DNA from: Roseobacter sp. GAI101
GTDB lineage: Bacteria > Pseudomonadota > Alphaproteobacteria > Rhodobacterales > Rhodobacteraceae
Length of the DNA: 64,000 nt
Direction of reading: 5' to 3'
NCBI RefSeq assembly: GCF_000156335.1
Contig: NZ_DS999213.1
Location: 2,964,929-3,028,928, forward strand
The notes beneath the pieces were generated by a model. It saw only the letters and a list, made by a program, of their open reading frames with translations, searched no databases and had not been told where the DNA came from. This document shows positions 1 to 8,448 of this stretch, in pieces (the stretch's first letter is position 1; every line of letters begins with the position of its first letter). A program made the position numbers and the translations under genes.

Positions 1-27
1 AAAAGGCCCCGGTAAATGCCGAGGCCT
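1..27 (-). terminator. Rho-independent terminator of the glycine-zipper lipoprotein gene
   Basis: A 9-bp stem (4-12 with 19-27, one mismatch) closes a 6-nt loop and is followed on the minus strand by four T residues at 4-1. It lies 31 bp after the stop of the lipoprotein gene that ends at 59. Confidence 0.7.
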
Positions 28-58
28 GATTATTCGTCTGTTCTCTAAGCAGGAGAGC

Positions 59-316
59 TTATGGGCAAGCAGCCGTGTAGCGCTGACCGGCAGAGTTTTG
101 GTAGACGCACTGGCCATTTGCACCGCGACCGATGTAGGCACCTGCGGCTGCACCAGCCAAGCCACCCATAACCGCACCTTTGGTACGGTCGCTGTCGTTC
201 GACACGACGGCACCCAATGCGGCACCGGCTGCGGCACCTGTCAACGCGGACTGGTTTTGTGTATCACAGGCCGAGATTGCGCCAATCAGTGGCAGGATCA
301 ACAAGAACTTTTTCAT
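59..316 (-). CDS. Small glycine-zipper lipoprotein
   Basis: An 85-residue envelope protein. The N-terminus is a lipoprotein signal peptide (MKKFLLILPLIGAISAC), with the lipidated Cys at residue 17. Residues 25-65 are a Gly/Ala-rich glycine-zipper segment (GAAAGAALGAV, then GGLAGAAAGAYIGRG), as in the Rick_17kDa and YMGG-like families, followed by a short Cys-containing tail. Such proteins sit in the outer membrane or periplasm, and their role is usually unknown. It is monocistronic, with a terminator directly downstream. The family-level call is secure; the specific function is not known. Confidence 0.85.
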   Translation of the reverse strand: MKKFLLILPLIGAISACDTQNQSALTGAAAGAALGAVVSNDSDRTKGAVMGGLAGAAAGAYIGRGANGQCVYQNSAGQRYTAACP

Positions 317-419
317 GACTTACTCCAAAAACTAATCATTACGTGGTTAACGCATCTAACCGAAAAGAGTTCCAGAAAAATTCGGGTGATCGGCGGGAAG
401 CGGCCTGTCAGGCATGTGA

Positions 420-440
420 CCCGGCCCTGATCGGGCCGGG
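420..440. terminator. GC-rich inverted repeat after the tpa stop codon
   Basis: A perfect 8-bp stem (CCCGGCCC at 420-427 with GGGCCGGG at 433-440) around a 5-nt loop, 14 bp past the aminotransferase stop. There is no T-run, so its terminator role is only likely. Confidence 0.45.
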
Positions 441-454
441 ATATGCAACGATCC

Positions 455-1846
455 TTAACCGAAAACACGACCCAACGCGCCATCGACAGACGTGATGATC
501 TGGTCGATGTCGTCCTTGCTGGCGATCAAGGCTGGGCTGAAGCACAGCGTGTTGTTCTTGCCCGGCAGCGACCGGTTGGTCGCCCCGATGATGACGCCTT
601 GGGCCATACAATCGGCCACAACCGCCTGCACCATCTTTTCAATGACCGGCGCGCGTGTGCTGCGGTCCTGAACCAGTTCGGCCCCAAGGAACAGACCCTT
701 CCCACGCACCTGGCCGATGACCGAATGCTTGTCCGACAACTCTTCTAGTTGCTCAAGCATGTAGTGGCCCATGTCAGTGGTGTTCTGCAGCAGGTTTTCA
801 CGCTCGATGATCGCCATGTTTTCGAGGCCCGCAGTGGGGCCTGCGGTACATCCGCCAAAGGTCGAAATATCGCGGAAATAGTTCAGCGGATCGTTGGCAT
901 CGTCCTTGAACATGTTGAACACCTCTTCGGTGGTCACGAGGCAGGCAATCGCCGCATAGCCCGAGGCGACACCTTTGGCCATCGTCACCAAGTCGGGTTT
1001 GATGCCGTAATGCTGATAACCGAACCATTCGCCCGTGCGCCCTACGCCGCAGACGACTTCGTCGATGTGCAGCAGGATATCATACTTGCGGCAGATTTCC
1101 TGAACGCGCTCCCAATAGCCGTCGGGGGGCGTGATCACGCCACCGCCTGCGGTCACAGGTTCAAGGCACAGCCCGCCAACGGTATCGGGGCCTTCGGCAA
1201 GGATGATCTTTTCGATCTGATCCGCAGCCCAAACGCCGTAATTGTCCTCGGGGGCACCGTCTTGTTCGAACTTGCGATACTCAAGGCAATGGGGCACGCG
1301 CACGAAGCCATCGGTGAAGGGGCCGTATTGCGCGTTCCGCTCATCCTGCCCGCCAGCGGACAGGCAGGCGATGGTGGTGCCGTGGTAATCGCGGTCGCGG
1401 TACAGGATCTTGTGCTTCTTGCCGCCATAGCGCTTGTGGGCGATCTGGCGGACCATCTTGAAGCCCTTTTCGTTCGCCTCGGAGCCCGAGTTGCAATAGT
1501 AGACGCGGCTCATCCCCGGCATCTTTTCGATCAGCTTTTCAGCAAAGTTCGATCCGGGGATCGACCCGGCGGAGCCTGCAAAATAGTTCAGCTTGATCAG
1601 CTGGTCCCGCACTGCATTGGCGATGCTTTCACGGCCATAGCCGACGTTTACGGTCCAGACGCCACCGGACACGGCATCCAGATGCTCTTTGCCCTTTTGA
1701 TCCCAGACGCGCATGCCCTTGCCTTCGACAATGATGCGGGGGTCTGTCGTCTCGTAGGGTTTGTGCTGGCTCAGGTGGTGCCAGATATGGGCGCGATCCG
1801 CCTCGACCACACGGGAGATGTCGTTTTCATTGAATGTACCGTCCAT
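455..1846 (-). CDS. tpa: Taurine--pyruvate aminotransferase
   Basis: A 463-residue class III PLP-dependent aminotransferase that moves the amino group of taurine to pyruvate, giving sulfoacetaldehyde and alanine, the first step of taurine use as carbon or nitrogen source. The PLP-binding region reads LLHIDEVVCGVGRTG and is followed by the Schiff-base lysine in LVTMAKGVASG. The N-terminus MDGTFNENDISRVVEADR matches what I recall of Tpa from Paracoccus and Roseobacter. The reading frame is open to 1999, but the ATG at 1846 has an AAAGG ribosome site and gives the family length. No Xsc or taurine transporter gene is adjacent, so the substrate rests on similarity; a related omega-aminotransferase is the alternative. 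Confidence 0.85.
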   Translation of the reverse strand: MDGTFNENDISRVVEADRAHIWHHLSQHKPYETTDPRIIVEGKGMRVWDQKGKEHLDAVSGGVWTVNVGYGRESIANAVRDQLIKLNYFAGSAGSIPGSNFAEKLIEKMPGMSRVYYCNSGSEANEKGFKMVRQIAHKRYGGKKHKILYRDRDYHGTTIACLSAGGQDERNAQYGPFTDGFVRVPHCLEYRKFEQDGAPEDNYGVWAADQIEKIILAEGPDTVGGLCLEPVTAGGGVITPPDGYWERVQEICRKYDILLHIDEVVCGVGRTGEWFGYQHYGIKPDLVTMAKGVASGYAAIACLVTTEEVFNMFKDDANDPLNYFRDISTFGGCTAGPTAGLENMAIIERENLLQNTTDMGHYMLEQLEELSDKHSVIGQVRGKGLFLGAELVQDRSTRAPVIEKMVQAVVADCMAQGVIIGATNRSLPGKNNTLCFSPALIASKDDIDQIITSVDGALGRVFG

Positions 1847-2160
1847 GGGGCAGACCTTTCGGGATGTTTGGGGTGGTTTCGGGCGCAAGTATAGCGCCGC
1901 TTTGCAAGGACCACACCGCAAAAAGCGACGTTTCGCTAGGGCCAGCTGGCACTTGTCGTTAAGTCCAATGCGCGGTGGGTGCCCGATGGAAATGCACAAT
2001 GCCGTCGTATCGCATCGAATTCTTCGAAGGAAACGGCGCGGGTTTTTGAACGTTCCGGGGCACGACGCCGGTGTTGGCGGTTGAATTCATGGCGCTGGAA
2101 ACGCAATCAGGGCAGCCCGATAGGCCGCCCTGATCATAGAATTACTGTCGTGGGAAAGAC
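1847..2160. other. Intergenic region between tpa and the helicase gene
   Basis: About 314 bp without a convincing gene. It must hold the tpa promoter near 1850-1950 and the end of the helicase transcript, including the inverted repeat at 2106-2134. No clear operator was seen. Confidence 0.5.
2106..2134. terminator. Inverted repeat after the helicase gene
   Basis: ATCAGGGC at 2106-2113 pairs with GCCCTGAT at 2127-2134, 27 bp past the helicase stop. There is no strong T-run, but the position fits a transcription end. Confidence 0.5.
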
Positions 2161-4314
2161 TTACTTAGGCCGAAAGCTTGTCTTGGGCCGCTTTGGCGCG
2201 CCTTCGCCGCCACCTGCAGACTTGCCGCCTTTTGGCTTGCCGCCGGGTTTGCCCAGCTTGTTCGGTGGCACAAAACGCTTTGACGGATCGGCGGCACGCG
2301 CCTTGAACGGTTTGTCGGCCGCCGGTTTGGCATCGCCACGCGGGGCGTCGCCGCGCGGGCCTGCGGGCTTGTCCTTTTTCCAGACGGCCTTTGCCTTGGG
2401 CTTGTCAAAGCTGTCGGGCTTGGGGTTCGATTTTGGCTTGGGGGCCGCGCCTGCCTTCATGGGCGTGCGTTCGGTCTTGTGCGACTTTGGCGGGCGTTCA
2501 CCCTTGGGCGCGCGGGGTTTTTCGAACTTGGGTTTGTCGCCGCGTGGCTTGTCGCCATAGGGCTTCGGGCTGCGGGGCTTGTCGCTGACCGCGACAGATG
2601 CCTCTTCGGCTGCTGCTGCACGGGGCTTGCGCGGGGCCGTTGGCGCGTCGGGGTCATAGGCCGGACGGGGCGCACGTTCGGGGCGGGGGCCGCGATCCGG
2701 CTTTGGCCCGCGTCCGCCGGGCTTGGGACCGCGCGACAGATCGGGGGCCTTGTCGAGCTTGGTGACGATTGCGCCGTCTTCGACCTTCATGTCTGGGCCA
2801 AGCGCGTTGGTGAATTTCGCAGCTGACGTGGCAAGGATCTCCACGAATGTATGGCTGGGCTGCACACGGATCGCACCGACGTCATCCTTGGTCAGATCGC
2901 CCATGCGGCAGATCATCGGCAGGATGGTGCGCGGTTCGGCGTCTTGGTTGCGGCCGACCGATATCGAGAACCAGACCGACGGGCCAAAATCGCCGCGGGG
3001 CTTTTCATCGGCAGGTGTGCCGGGTTCTGCCAACTGCTCCGGTGCGGACTGACGCGCGCGGTACAGGTTGACGAAAGCGGTTGCCAGCTGCTCTGCGCTG
3101 AATTGGTCCACCAGATTGGCGACAAAACCCTTTGCGTCATCGGGGATCGGATCCGACCATGCGGAATCGGCCAGCAAACGCTTTTCATCCTCGGCGTTGA
3201 CCTCTTCAGCCGACGGCGGGTTGGCCCATTCGACTTTCAGCTTGGCACCACCGATCAGGCGGTTCGCTTTGCTGCGCAGTTTTGCAGGCACGATCAGGGC
3301 GGAAACGCCTTTACGACCGGCGCGGCCCGTGCGGCCCGACCGGTGCAGCAATGTATCCGAGTTCGATGGGAGATCGGCGTGGATCACCAGTTCGAGATTG
3401 GGCAAATCGATGCCGCGCGCGGCGACATCCGTGGCGATACACACACGCGCACGGCCATCACGCAGCGCTTGCAGCGCGTTGGTACGCTCGGATTGCGACA
3501 GCTCGCCTGACAACGCCACGACCGAGAAGCCACGGTTGGTGAACCGCGTGGTCAGACGCGCCACGGCAGCGCGGGTGTTGCAAAAGACGATGGCGTTCTT
3601 GGCTTCGTAGAAGCGCAGCACGTTGATGATCGCGTTTTCGGTGTCACGCGGATGCACGGTCAGGGCGCGGTATTCGATATCCGTGTGCTGTTTGGCCTCG
3701 CCGATGGTTTCGACGCGCTGCGCATTGCGCTGGTAGGATTTCGCCAGCTTGGCGATGGCCGCAGGTACTGTCGCGGAAAACAGCAAGGTGCGGCGGTCTT
3801 CGGGGGCCTCGGACAGGATGAACTCAAGCTCTTCGCGAAAGCCGAGGTCCAGCATTTCGTCGGCTTCGTCCAGCACCACGGCGCGGATGTCATTCAGGTT
3901 GATGTTGTTACGCTTGATGTGGTCGCACAGACGCCCCGGCGTGGCGACGACGACATGCGCGCCACGGTCCAATGCGCGGCGTTCGGTGCGCGTGTCCATG
4001 CCGCCCACGCAGGTGGTCACGACGGCCCCCGCAGGGCCATACAGCCACGTCAATTCGCGGCTGACCTGCATGGCCAGTTCGCGGGTCGGTGCGATGACCA
4101 GCGCCAGGGGCGCACCTGCATGGCCGAATGTTTCGGACTCACCCAGCAGGGTGGGGGCGATGGCCAGACCGAAGCCAACAGTCTTGCCCGATCCGGTTTG
4201 TGCGGATACCAATAGGTCAGCGTCGGCCAGGGCCGGGTCGGTTACAGCCTCCTGGACGGGGGTTAGAGAATCATAGCCTTGTTTGGCAAGCGCGTCGGCA
4301 ATAGTCTGGATCAA
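2161..4314 (-). CDS. DEAD-box ATP-dependent RNA helicase with DbpA-type RNA-binding domain
   Basis: A 717-residue RNA helicase for rRNA or mRNA remodelling in the cytoplasm. Motif I is AQTGSGKT (38-45), followed by PTREL (76-80), TPGR (125-128), DEAD (149-152), SAT (180-182) and HRSGRTGR (324-331). Residues about 445-520 resemble the DbpA/CsdA RNA-binding domain. Residues 525-717 form a low-complexity basic tail rich in Pro, Lys, Arg and Gly, typical of alphaproteobacterial members. Translation starts at a TTG (4314) preceded by AGGA with 8-nt spacing. Whether it is DeaD or DbpA in function cannot be decided here. Confidence 0.93.
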   Translation of the reverse strand: MIQTIADALAKQGYDSLTPVQEAVTDPALADADLLVSAQTGSGKTVGFGLAIAPTLLGESETFGHAGAPLALVIAPTRELAMQVSRELTWLYGPAGAVVTTCVGGMDTRTERRALDRGAHVVVATPGRLCDHIKRNNINLNDIRAVVLDEADEMLDLGFREELEFILSEAPEDRRTLLFSATVPAAIAKLAKSYQRNAQRVETIGEAKQHTDIEYRALTVHPRDTENAIINVLRFYEAKNAIVFCNTRAAVARLTTRFTNRGFSVVALSGELSQSERTNALQALRDGRARVCIATDVAARGIDLPNLELVIHADLPSNSDTLLHRSGRTGRAGRKGVSALIVPAKLRSKANRLIGGAKLKVEWANPPSAEEVNAEDEKRLLADSAWSDPIPDDAKGFVANLVDQFSAEQLATAFVNLYRARQSAPEQLAEPGTPADEKPRGDFGPSVWFSISVGRNQDAEPRTILPMICRMGDLTKDDVGAIRVQPSHTFVEILATSAAKFTNALGPDMKVEDGAIVTKLDKAPDLSRGPKPGGRGPKPDRGPRPERAPRPAYDPDAPTAPRKPRAAAAEEASVAVSDKPRSPKPYGDKPRGDKPKFEKPRAPKGERPPKSHKTERTPMKAGAAPKPKSNPKPDSFDKPKAKAVWKKDKPAGPRGDAPRGDAKPAADKPFKARAADPSKRFVPPNKLGKPGGKPKGGKSAGGGEGAPKRPKTSFRPK

Positions 4315-4503
4315 GGGATTGTCCTGTCTGAATAAATGCGCGTCTGAAAATGCGCGCGGCTAGGCAATGGCGCTTACGCCGGCCTAAGTATTGCGCCCGT
4401 CCGTAATCGTTCGCGGCGTGAATGTACATGGCTTTGTGATCTTGCGTTTCGCAGAGTTAATTCAGTCACAGGGTGAAGGGGTTCCGAAGAACGGGAGAAA
4501 TGC

Positions 4504-5016
4504 ATGACCCAAGGCAGTCGTGAACCGCATCCACAAGCATCGACCAAGCATCCGGCCGTCAGTTCGATCATGGATGTCGTGACGTTCCGCATGGCCCGTC
4601 TGGTGGCGATCAACACGCGGGCCGGGCAACATTGGTCAGAACGGCTTTTTGATCTGAGCCTGAACGAATGGTGGCTGTTGGCCGCCACCCACGCCCATAA
4701 ATCCATCAGGGCGGGGGATATGGCCGAACTGCTGGTGATGGACAAAAGCCAGCTAAGCCGGTTGATCAGAGCGCTGGTCGACAAGAAGTTGATAAGAAGC
4801 ACGCAGGACCCCGATGATGCCCGCGCCACCATTCTGGATGTGACCAGCAGGGGGCATCTGCTGCATGAGCGGGTTCTGGCCGAGGTCTTGCGCCGCAATG
4901 AAAACGTGCTGGCCCCGTTGTCTCCCGAGGAAGTTCTTCAATTGAACGATTTGTTGGCACGGCTGACCGATCACAACATGATGTTGCTGCAAAAGAACAA
5001 GGGCGGCGCTGCGTGA
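4504..5016 (+). CDS. MarR-family transcriptional regulator
   Basis: A 170-residue winged-helix regulator. The recognition region (residues about 70-100, AELLVMDKSQLSRLIRALVDKKLI) and the wing (STQDPDDARATILDVTSRG) match the MarR family, with helices on both sides for dimerisation. It is divergent from the helicase gene and 61 bp upstream of an esterase gene, which it may control. GGGAGA precedes the ATG. The ligand is unknown. Confidence 0.88.
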   Translation: MTQGSREPHPQASTKHPAVSSIMDVVTFRMARLVAINTRAGQHWSERLFDLSLNEWWLLAATHAHKSIRAGDMAELLVMDKSQLSRLIRALVDKKLIRSTQDPDDARATILDVTSRGHLLHERVLAEVLRRNENVLAPLSPEEVLQLNDLLARLTDHNMMLLQKNKGGAA

Positions 5017-5077
5017 TGGTTTGAAGGGCCATTTCATGGTAGGCGGGTGCAACGCGCACCTTCACAAGGCCAACAGC

Positions 5078-5992
5078 ATGAGTGATATGAAATTTGGCAA
5101 GGTGGGCCAGCCCTTCTTCAAGCCCCGTCTGCGCAAGGGGATTGCGCGTTTGTTCCCTGGCAGGCGGCGGCGTTTTACCTGCATGGCGGGCACACGCGGG
5201 TATGTGCTGCATCTGCCGGCAGGGCGTATGCAGGCTCCCACAGGGTTGATCGTCATGCTGCATGGCTGCGGTCAATCACCCGAGGATTTTGCCAAGGGCA
5301 CCGGCATGAACGGGCTGGCGGACAGCCACGGTTTCGCCGTGCTTTACCCCGCGCAATCACGCCGCGCCAATATTCAGGGCTGCTGGCGCTGGTACGATGA
5401 GAAACACCAGCAGGCGGACAGCGGGGAGCCTGCGATCATTGCCGCCATGACCCGCCAGATCATCACCGATCACGCCATCCCGCCAAGCCATGTGTTTGTC
5501 GCGGGCCTGTCCGCCGGGGCGGCCATGTCGGTGGTGATGGGGCAGACCTACGGCGACCTGTTCGCGGCCGTGGGTGCCCATGCGGGTCTGCCCTTCAAGG
5601 CGGCGCAGGATGCGTCGGGGGCCTTTGCCGCGATGGGCGGGGCTGCGCAGGTGCACGGGCCGGACCGGCCCAAACGCACGATTACCTTTCACGGCACTGC
5701 GGACAAGACTGTCCATCTGTCCAACAGCGTGGCCATCGCCCGCGCACAGGTGCAGCCAGACGGCGCGCATCGGATCAGCGAAGTCATCGACATCGCCAGA
5801 CACACGGCCAAGCGGGATGTAAGCTTTGACGCGGATCGCCGCCCGGTTCTGGAAAACTGGACGGTTGCCGGGCTGGGCCATACATGGTCCGGCGGCACAC
5901 CCGATGGCAGCTATACCGATGCGGACGGCCCCGATGCCAGCGCTGCCATCGTGCGTTTCTTCTTTGACGGGCCTGACCCTAGCCTGCGCTGA
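5078..5992 (+). CDS. PHB-depolymerase-family esterase (alpha/beta hydrolase)
   Basis: A 304-residue alpha/beta-hydrolase of the PhaZ/LpqC esterase family. It shows the oxyanion segment MLHGCGQ, the nucleophile elbow GLSAGAAM with the catalytic Ser, an aromatic segment CWRWYD, and a late GLGHTWSGG segment supplying the His. It probably cleaves short-chain polyester or aryl esters. No signal peptide is seen, so an intracellular site is likely. The frame is open from 5021, but the ATG at 5078 has AAGG upstream and starts the conserved protein. Its 3' end overlaps the convergent ggt gene by 14 bp. Confidence 0.82.
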   Translation: MSDMKFGKVGQPFFKPRLRKGIARLFPGRRRRFTCMAGTRGYVLHLPAGRMQAPTGLIVMLHGCGQSPEDFAKGTGMNGLADSHGFAVLYPAQSRRANIQGCWRWYDEKHQQADSGEPAIIAAMTRQIITDHAIPPSHVFVAGLSAGAAMSVVMGQTYGDLFAAVGAHAGLPFKAAQDASGAFAAMGGAAQVHGPDRPKRTITFHGTADKTVHLSNSVAIARAQVQPDGAHRISEVIDIARHTAKRDVSFDADRRPVLENWTVAGLGHTWSGGTPDGSYTDADGPDASAAIVRFFFDGPDPSLR

Positions 5993-7550
5993 TGGCGTCC
6001 CCCCATGCCGACATGACCTCGGTCGCGCCTGCGTTTTCGCCATCCTGTCGCGCCACGGCCGAGGGGCAGGCGAAGTGATACGGGAATATCGTGCGCGGTG
6101 CGGTGACGACATGTGCCAGCGTGTCTTTCAGTGTGGTGATTACGTCTTGGGGCAGCGCCTGATCGACGATGGTGACATCTGCCATGCTCATGTCCGTGCG
6201 GGGGCTGTGGAACGCGGTGTTCAGGTCCATGCCGTAATCCAGCAGCAACGACGTAAGCTCGGCCACTGCAGGCATTATCTTGCGCCCGCCGGATGCGCCA
6301 AGGGCGAATTGCGCGCCATCTGACCGTTCCAGCAGGGTCGGGCACATATTGGCCAGGCAACGTTTGTTCGGGGCCAGTGAATTCGGCTTGCCCGGTTCGG
6401 GGTCGAACCACATGATCCCGTTGTTCATCAGGATACCCGATTGCGGCAACATCATCCGCGACCCAAAGATCGACAGCAGCGTTTGCGTGACCGCGACCAT
6501 GTTGCCCTGCGCATCGACGACACTGAAATGCGTGGTGCAGCTTGGGTCGGGCTCGTGTTCCGTGTCGCCCATCGTGTCATAGCGTTCCTGATTCGCCTGC
6601 CGGATCGCGCGGTCATAAGCGATGAATGCCTCAGCGTCCGGCGTATCACCTGTCGGCTGCCAGTCCGACATGATCTCAAGCGCGCGGCGCATGGTGGGGC
6701 CGGCTGTCAGGGTAGGCGTGGCGATGATTTCGTGGTCGCGGTAAGGATAGTGCATCGCATCGACCAATGTCGCCTGATACTGCGCCAGATCCGCCATGGC
6801 ATGACGCCCGCCCGCCGCTTGCAGATCGTCGATGATCGATTGCGCCAGGGGGCCTTCGTAAAATGCCCGCGGGCCGTTTTCGGCAACTGTGCGCAAGGAC
6901 GCGGCAAGACGGCTTAGGTCGCATTTGGTTTCGCCCAGGGCCGTCCAGCCCGACGCCTTGGGAAAGCCGCCTTCGTCCAGAAATGTCTCGGCCGAGGCGG
7001 GAAAGGGGGCCAGGTCTTTGGCCGATCCGCCCAGAATCAGCTGCGCGTACCAGTCCACCGGCAGCCCAGCATCTGCCAGCGCAATCGCGGGGGCCATCAA
7101 ATCGGCCCAGGGTTTCGTGGCAAAGGTTTCATGCGCCAGCCCCATGCCCGCGACCTGACCGGGGATCGCGATGGCCTTGGGGCCAAAGACGTTGCGGTCC
7201 TCCAGAACCATGGGCCAGGGGAACAGATCCCCCGCCTTGCCGCCCACGATCGGGTAATCCTCGACCTCAAGTCCGATCGGTGATTTCATTCCGAATTCGA
7301 CCACCTTGGCGGTCTTTTCACCCGCCATCCGCACGACCATATAGCCACCGCCGCCCATCCCGCTCATCCACGGTTCGGCAGCGCCCAAGGCAAAGGACGT
7401 GGCAATCGCGGCATCCACGGCATTGCCGCCCTGCGCCATGATATCCGCGCCGACCTGTGCCGCGACCCGGCTTTGCGAGGCGACGATGCCGTGGCGGCTG
7501 CGTGTGGCGGGCTTGGTGATTTGCCAGGATGTGTTTTGCTGCTGGGTCAT
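5979..7550 (-). CDS. ggt: Gamma-glutamyltransferase family protein
   Basis: A 523-residue Ntn-hydrolase of the gamma-glutamyltranspeptidase family, which cleaves gamma-glutamyl bonds such as that of glutathione. The autoprocessing and catalytic Thr is in CTTHFSVVD (Thr339 or Thr340), and the glycine-rich GASGGRKI follows. GGNAVDAAIA near residue 41 is the N-terminal family signature. No signal peptide is visible, unlike E. coli Ggt, so it may act in the cytoplasm, as described for some gamma-glutamyl-amide hydrolases. The ATG at 7550 has an AGGA site; the frame is open further upstream without one. It is divergent from the SOS cassette. Confidence 0.85.
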   Translation of the reverse strand: MTQQQNTSWQITKPATRSRHGIVASQSRVAAQVGADIMAQGGNAVDAAIATSFALGAAEPWMSGMGGGGYMVVRMAGEKTAKVVEFGMKSPIGLEVEDYPIVGGKAGDLFPWPMVLEDRNVFGPKAIAIPGQVAGMGLAHETFATKPWADLMAPAIALADAGLPVDWYAQLILGGSAKDLAPFPASAETFLDEGGFPKASGWTALGETKCDLSRLAASLRTVAENGPRAFYEGPLAQSIIDDLQAAGGRHAMADLAQYQATLVDAMHYPYRDHEIIATPTLTAGPTMRRALEIMSDWQPTGDTPDAEAFIAYDRAIRQANQERYDTMGDTEHEPDPSCTTHFSVVDAQGNMVAVTQTLLSIFGSRMMLPQSGILMNNGIMWFDPEPGKPNSLAPNKRCLANMCPTLLERSDGAQFALGASGGRKIMPAVAELTSLLLDYGMDLNTAFHSPRTDMSMADVTIVDQALPQDVITTLKDTLAHVVTAPRTIFPYHFACPSAVARQDGENAGATEVMSAWGDAISAG

Positions 7551-7684
7551 GGGGGGGCGTTCCTGAAATTGTGATGATCCCATCCAACGCCACCGCGGAC
7601 CAATTTGCAAATCATTGCTTGGGCTTAGCTGATATTGGGCGGTCGGCTTGAAATCAGCCTCGTCAAACGTGGCCTTTTCATGTA

Positions 7685-7699
7685 GAACAAAAAGTGAAC
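7685..7699 (+). promoter_or_regulatory. LexA operator (SOS box) of the imuA-imuB-dnaE2 cassette
   Basis: GAAC AAAAAGT GAAC is an exact match to the alphaproteobacterial LexA consensus GAAC-N7-GAAC. It ends 14 bp before the imuA start, where LexA binding would block transcription or early elongation. Confidence 0.9.
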
Positions 7700-7713
7700 A
7701 TATGGAGGCATGC

Positions 7714-8448
7714 ATGACACCCGATTCCCAACTTGCCCAAGTGATTTCCCTGTCCGACAAGCGTCTGGTCAAGGATGTGCCCAACCTGCATATGGCCCCG
7801 CATATGGGGTCTGCGATTTTGCGCGATGCGCTGCCGGACGCACCCTTCGATGCGGCGGCGACGGGGTTTGTGCTGGCGTGCCTGCCCGACAGCAAGGACC
7901 CCGTGCTGTGGATTCAGGATCGTATGTCGCGGCGCGAGAACGGACGGTTATATGGGCCGGCGTTGCGGCGCTTTGGCTTCAACGGCCACATCCTGCGGGT
8001 CGAGGTCAGCCATCCCCGCGATGTGCTTTGGGCGATGGAGGAAGGGGCGAGTTGCGCAGGCCTGTCTGCCGTGGTGGGCGAAATTCACGGTGCGCCCGAG
8101 GTGCTGAGCTTCACCGCCACAAAACGGCTGGCGCTGCGGGCCGAAAGTTCGGGGGTCCCTTTGTGGCTGATCCGGTCCGGCGATCATGGCGCGCTCAGTG
8201 CGGCGCGCGAACGCTGGCGGCTGCGGTCGGTTCCGTCCGGCCCCAACCGGTACAACGCCCAAGCCCCCGGCACACCGATGTGGGAGGCGGATTTGTTCCG
8301 CGCCCGTGGCCTTGCCCCCGGTGTCTGGACGGCAAGCTATGACGGGGCAGCAGGGCGCAGCACGGATCGTCTCAGTCTACTTCCCCGATCTGGCGATGGA
8401 GCGCTGGCGGCGGATCACCGTCCGGCATCGCACGCCCCCGGCGGATGA
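7714..8448 (+). CDS. imuA: ImuA, SOS mutagenesis cassette protein
   Basis: A 244-residue RecA/SulA-like protein, first gene of the LexA-controlled translesion cassette. ImuA acts with ImuB and DnaE2 in damage-induced mutagenesis. The sequence carries the family pattern LHMAPHMGSAILRDALPDAPFDAAATGFVLACLP, quoted here in pieces, and ends in a segment (DLFRARGLAPGVWTASYDG) typical of alphaproteobacterial ImuA. GGAGG at 7704-7708 selects the ATG at 7714. The frame runs 110 bp into imuB, so the last 35 or so residues are encoded in overlap. Identity is supported by the neighbours. Confidence 0.88.
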   Translation: MTPDSQLAQVISLSDKRLVKDVPNLHMAPHMGSAILRDALPDAPFDAAATGFVLACLPDSKDPVLWIQDRMSRRENGRLYGPALRRFGFNGHILRVEVSHPRDVLWAMEEGASCAGLSAVVGEIHGAPEVLSFTATKRLALRAESSGVPLWLIRSGDHGALSAARERWRLRSVPSGPNRYNAQAPGTPMWEADLFRARGLAPGVWTASYDGAAGRSTDRLSLLPRSGDGALAADHRPASHAPGG

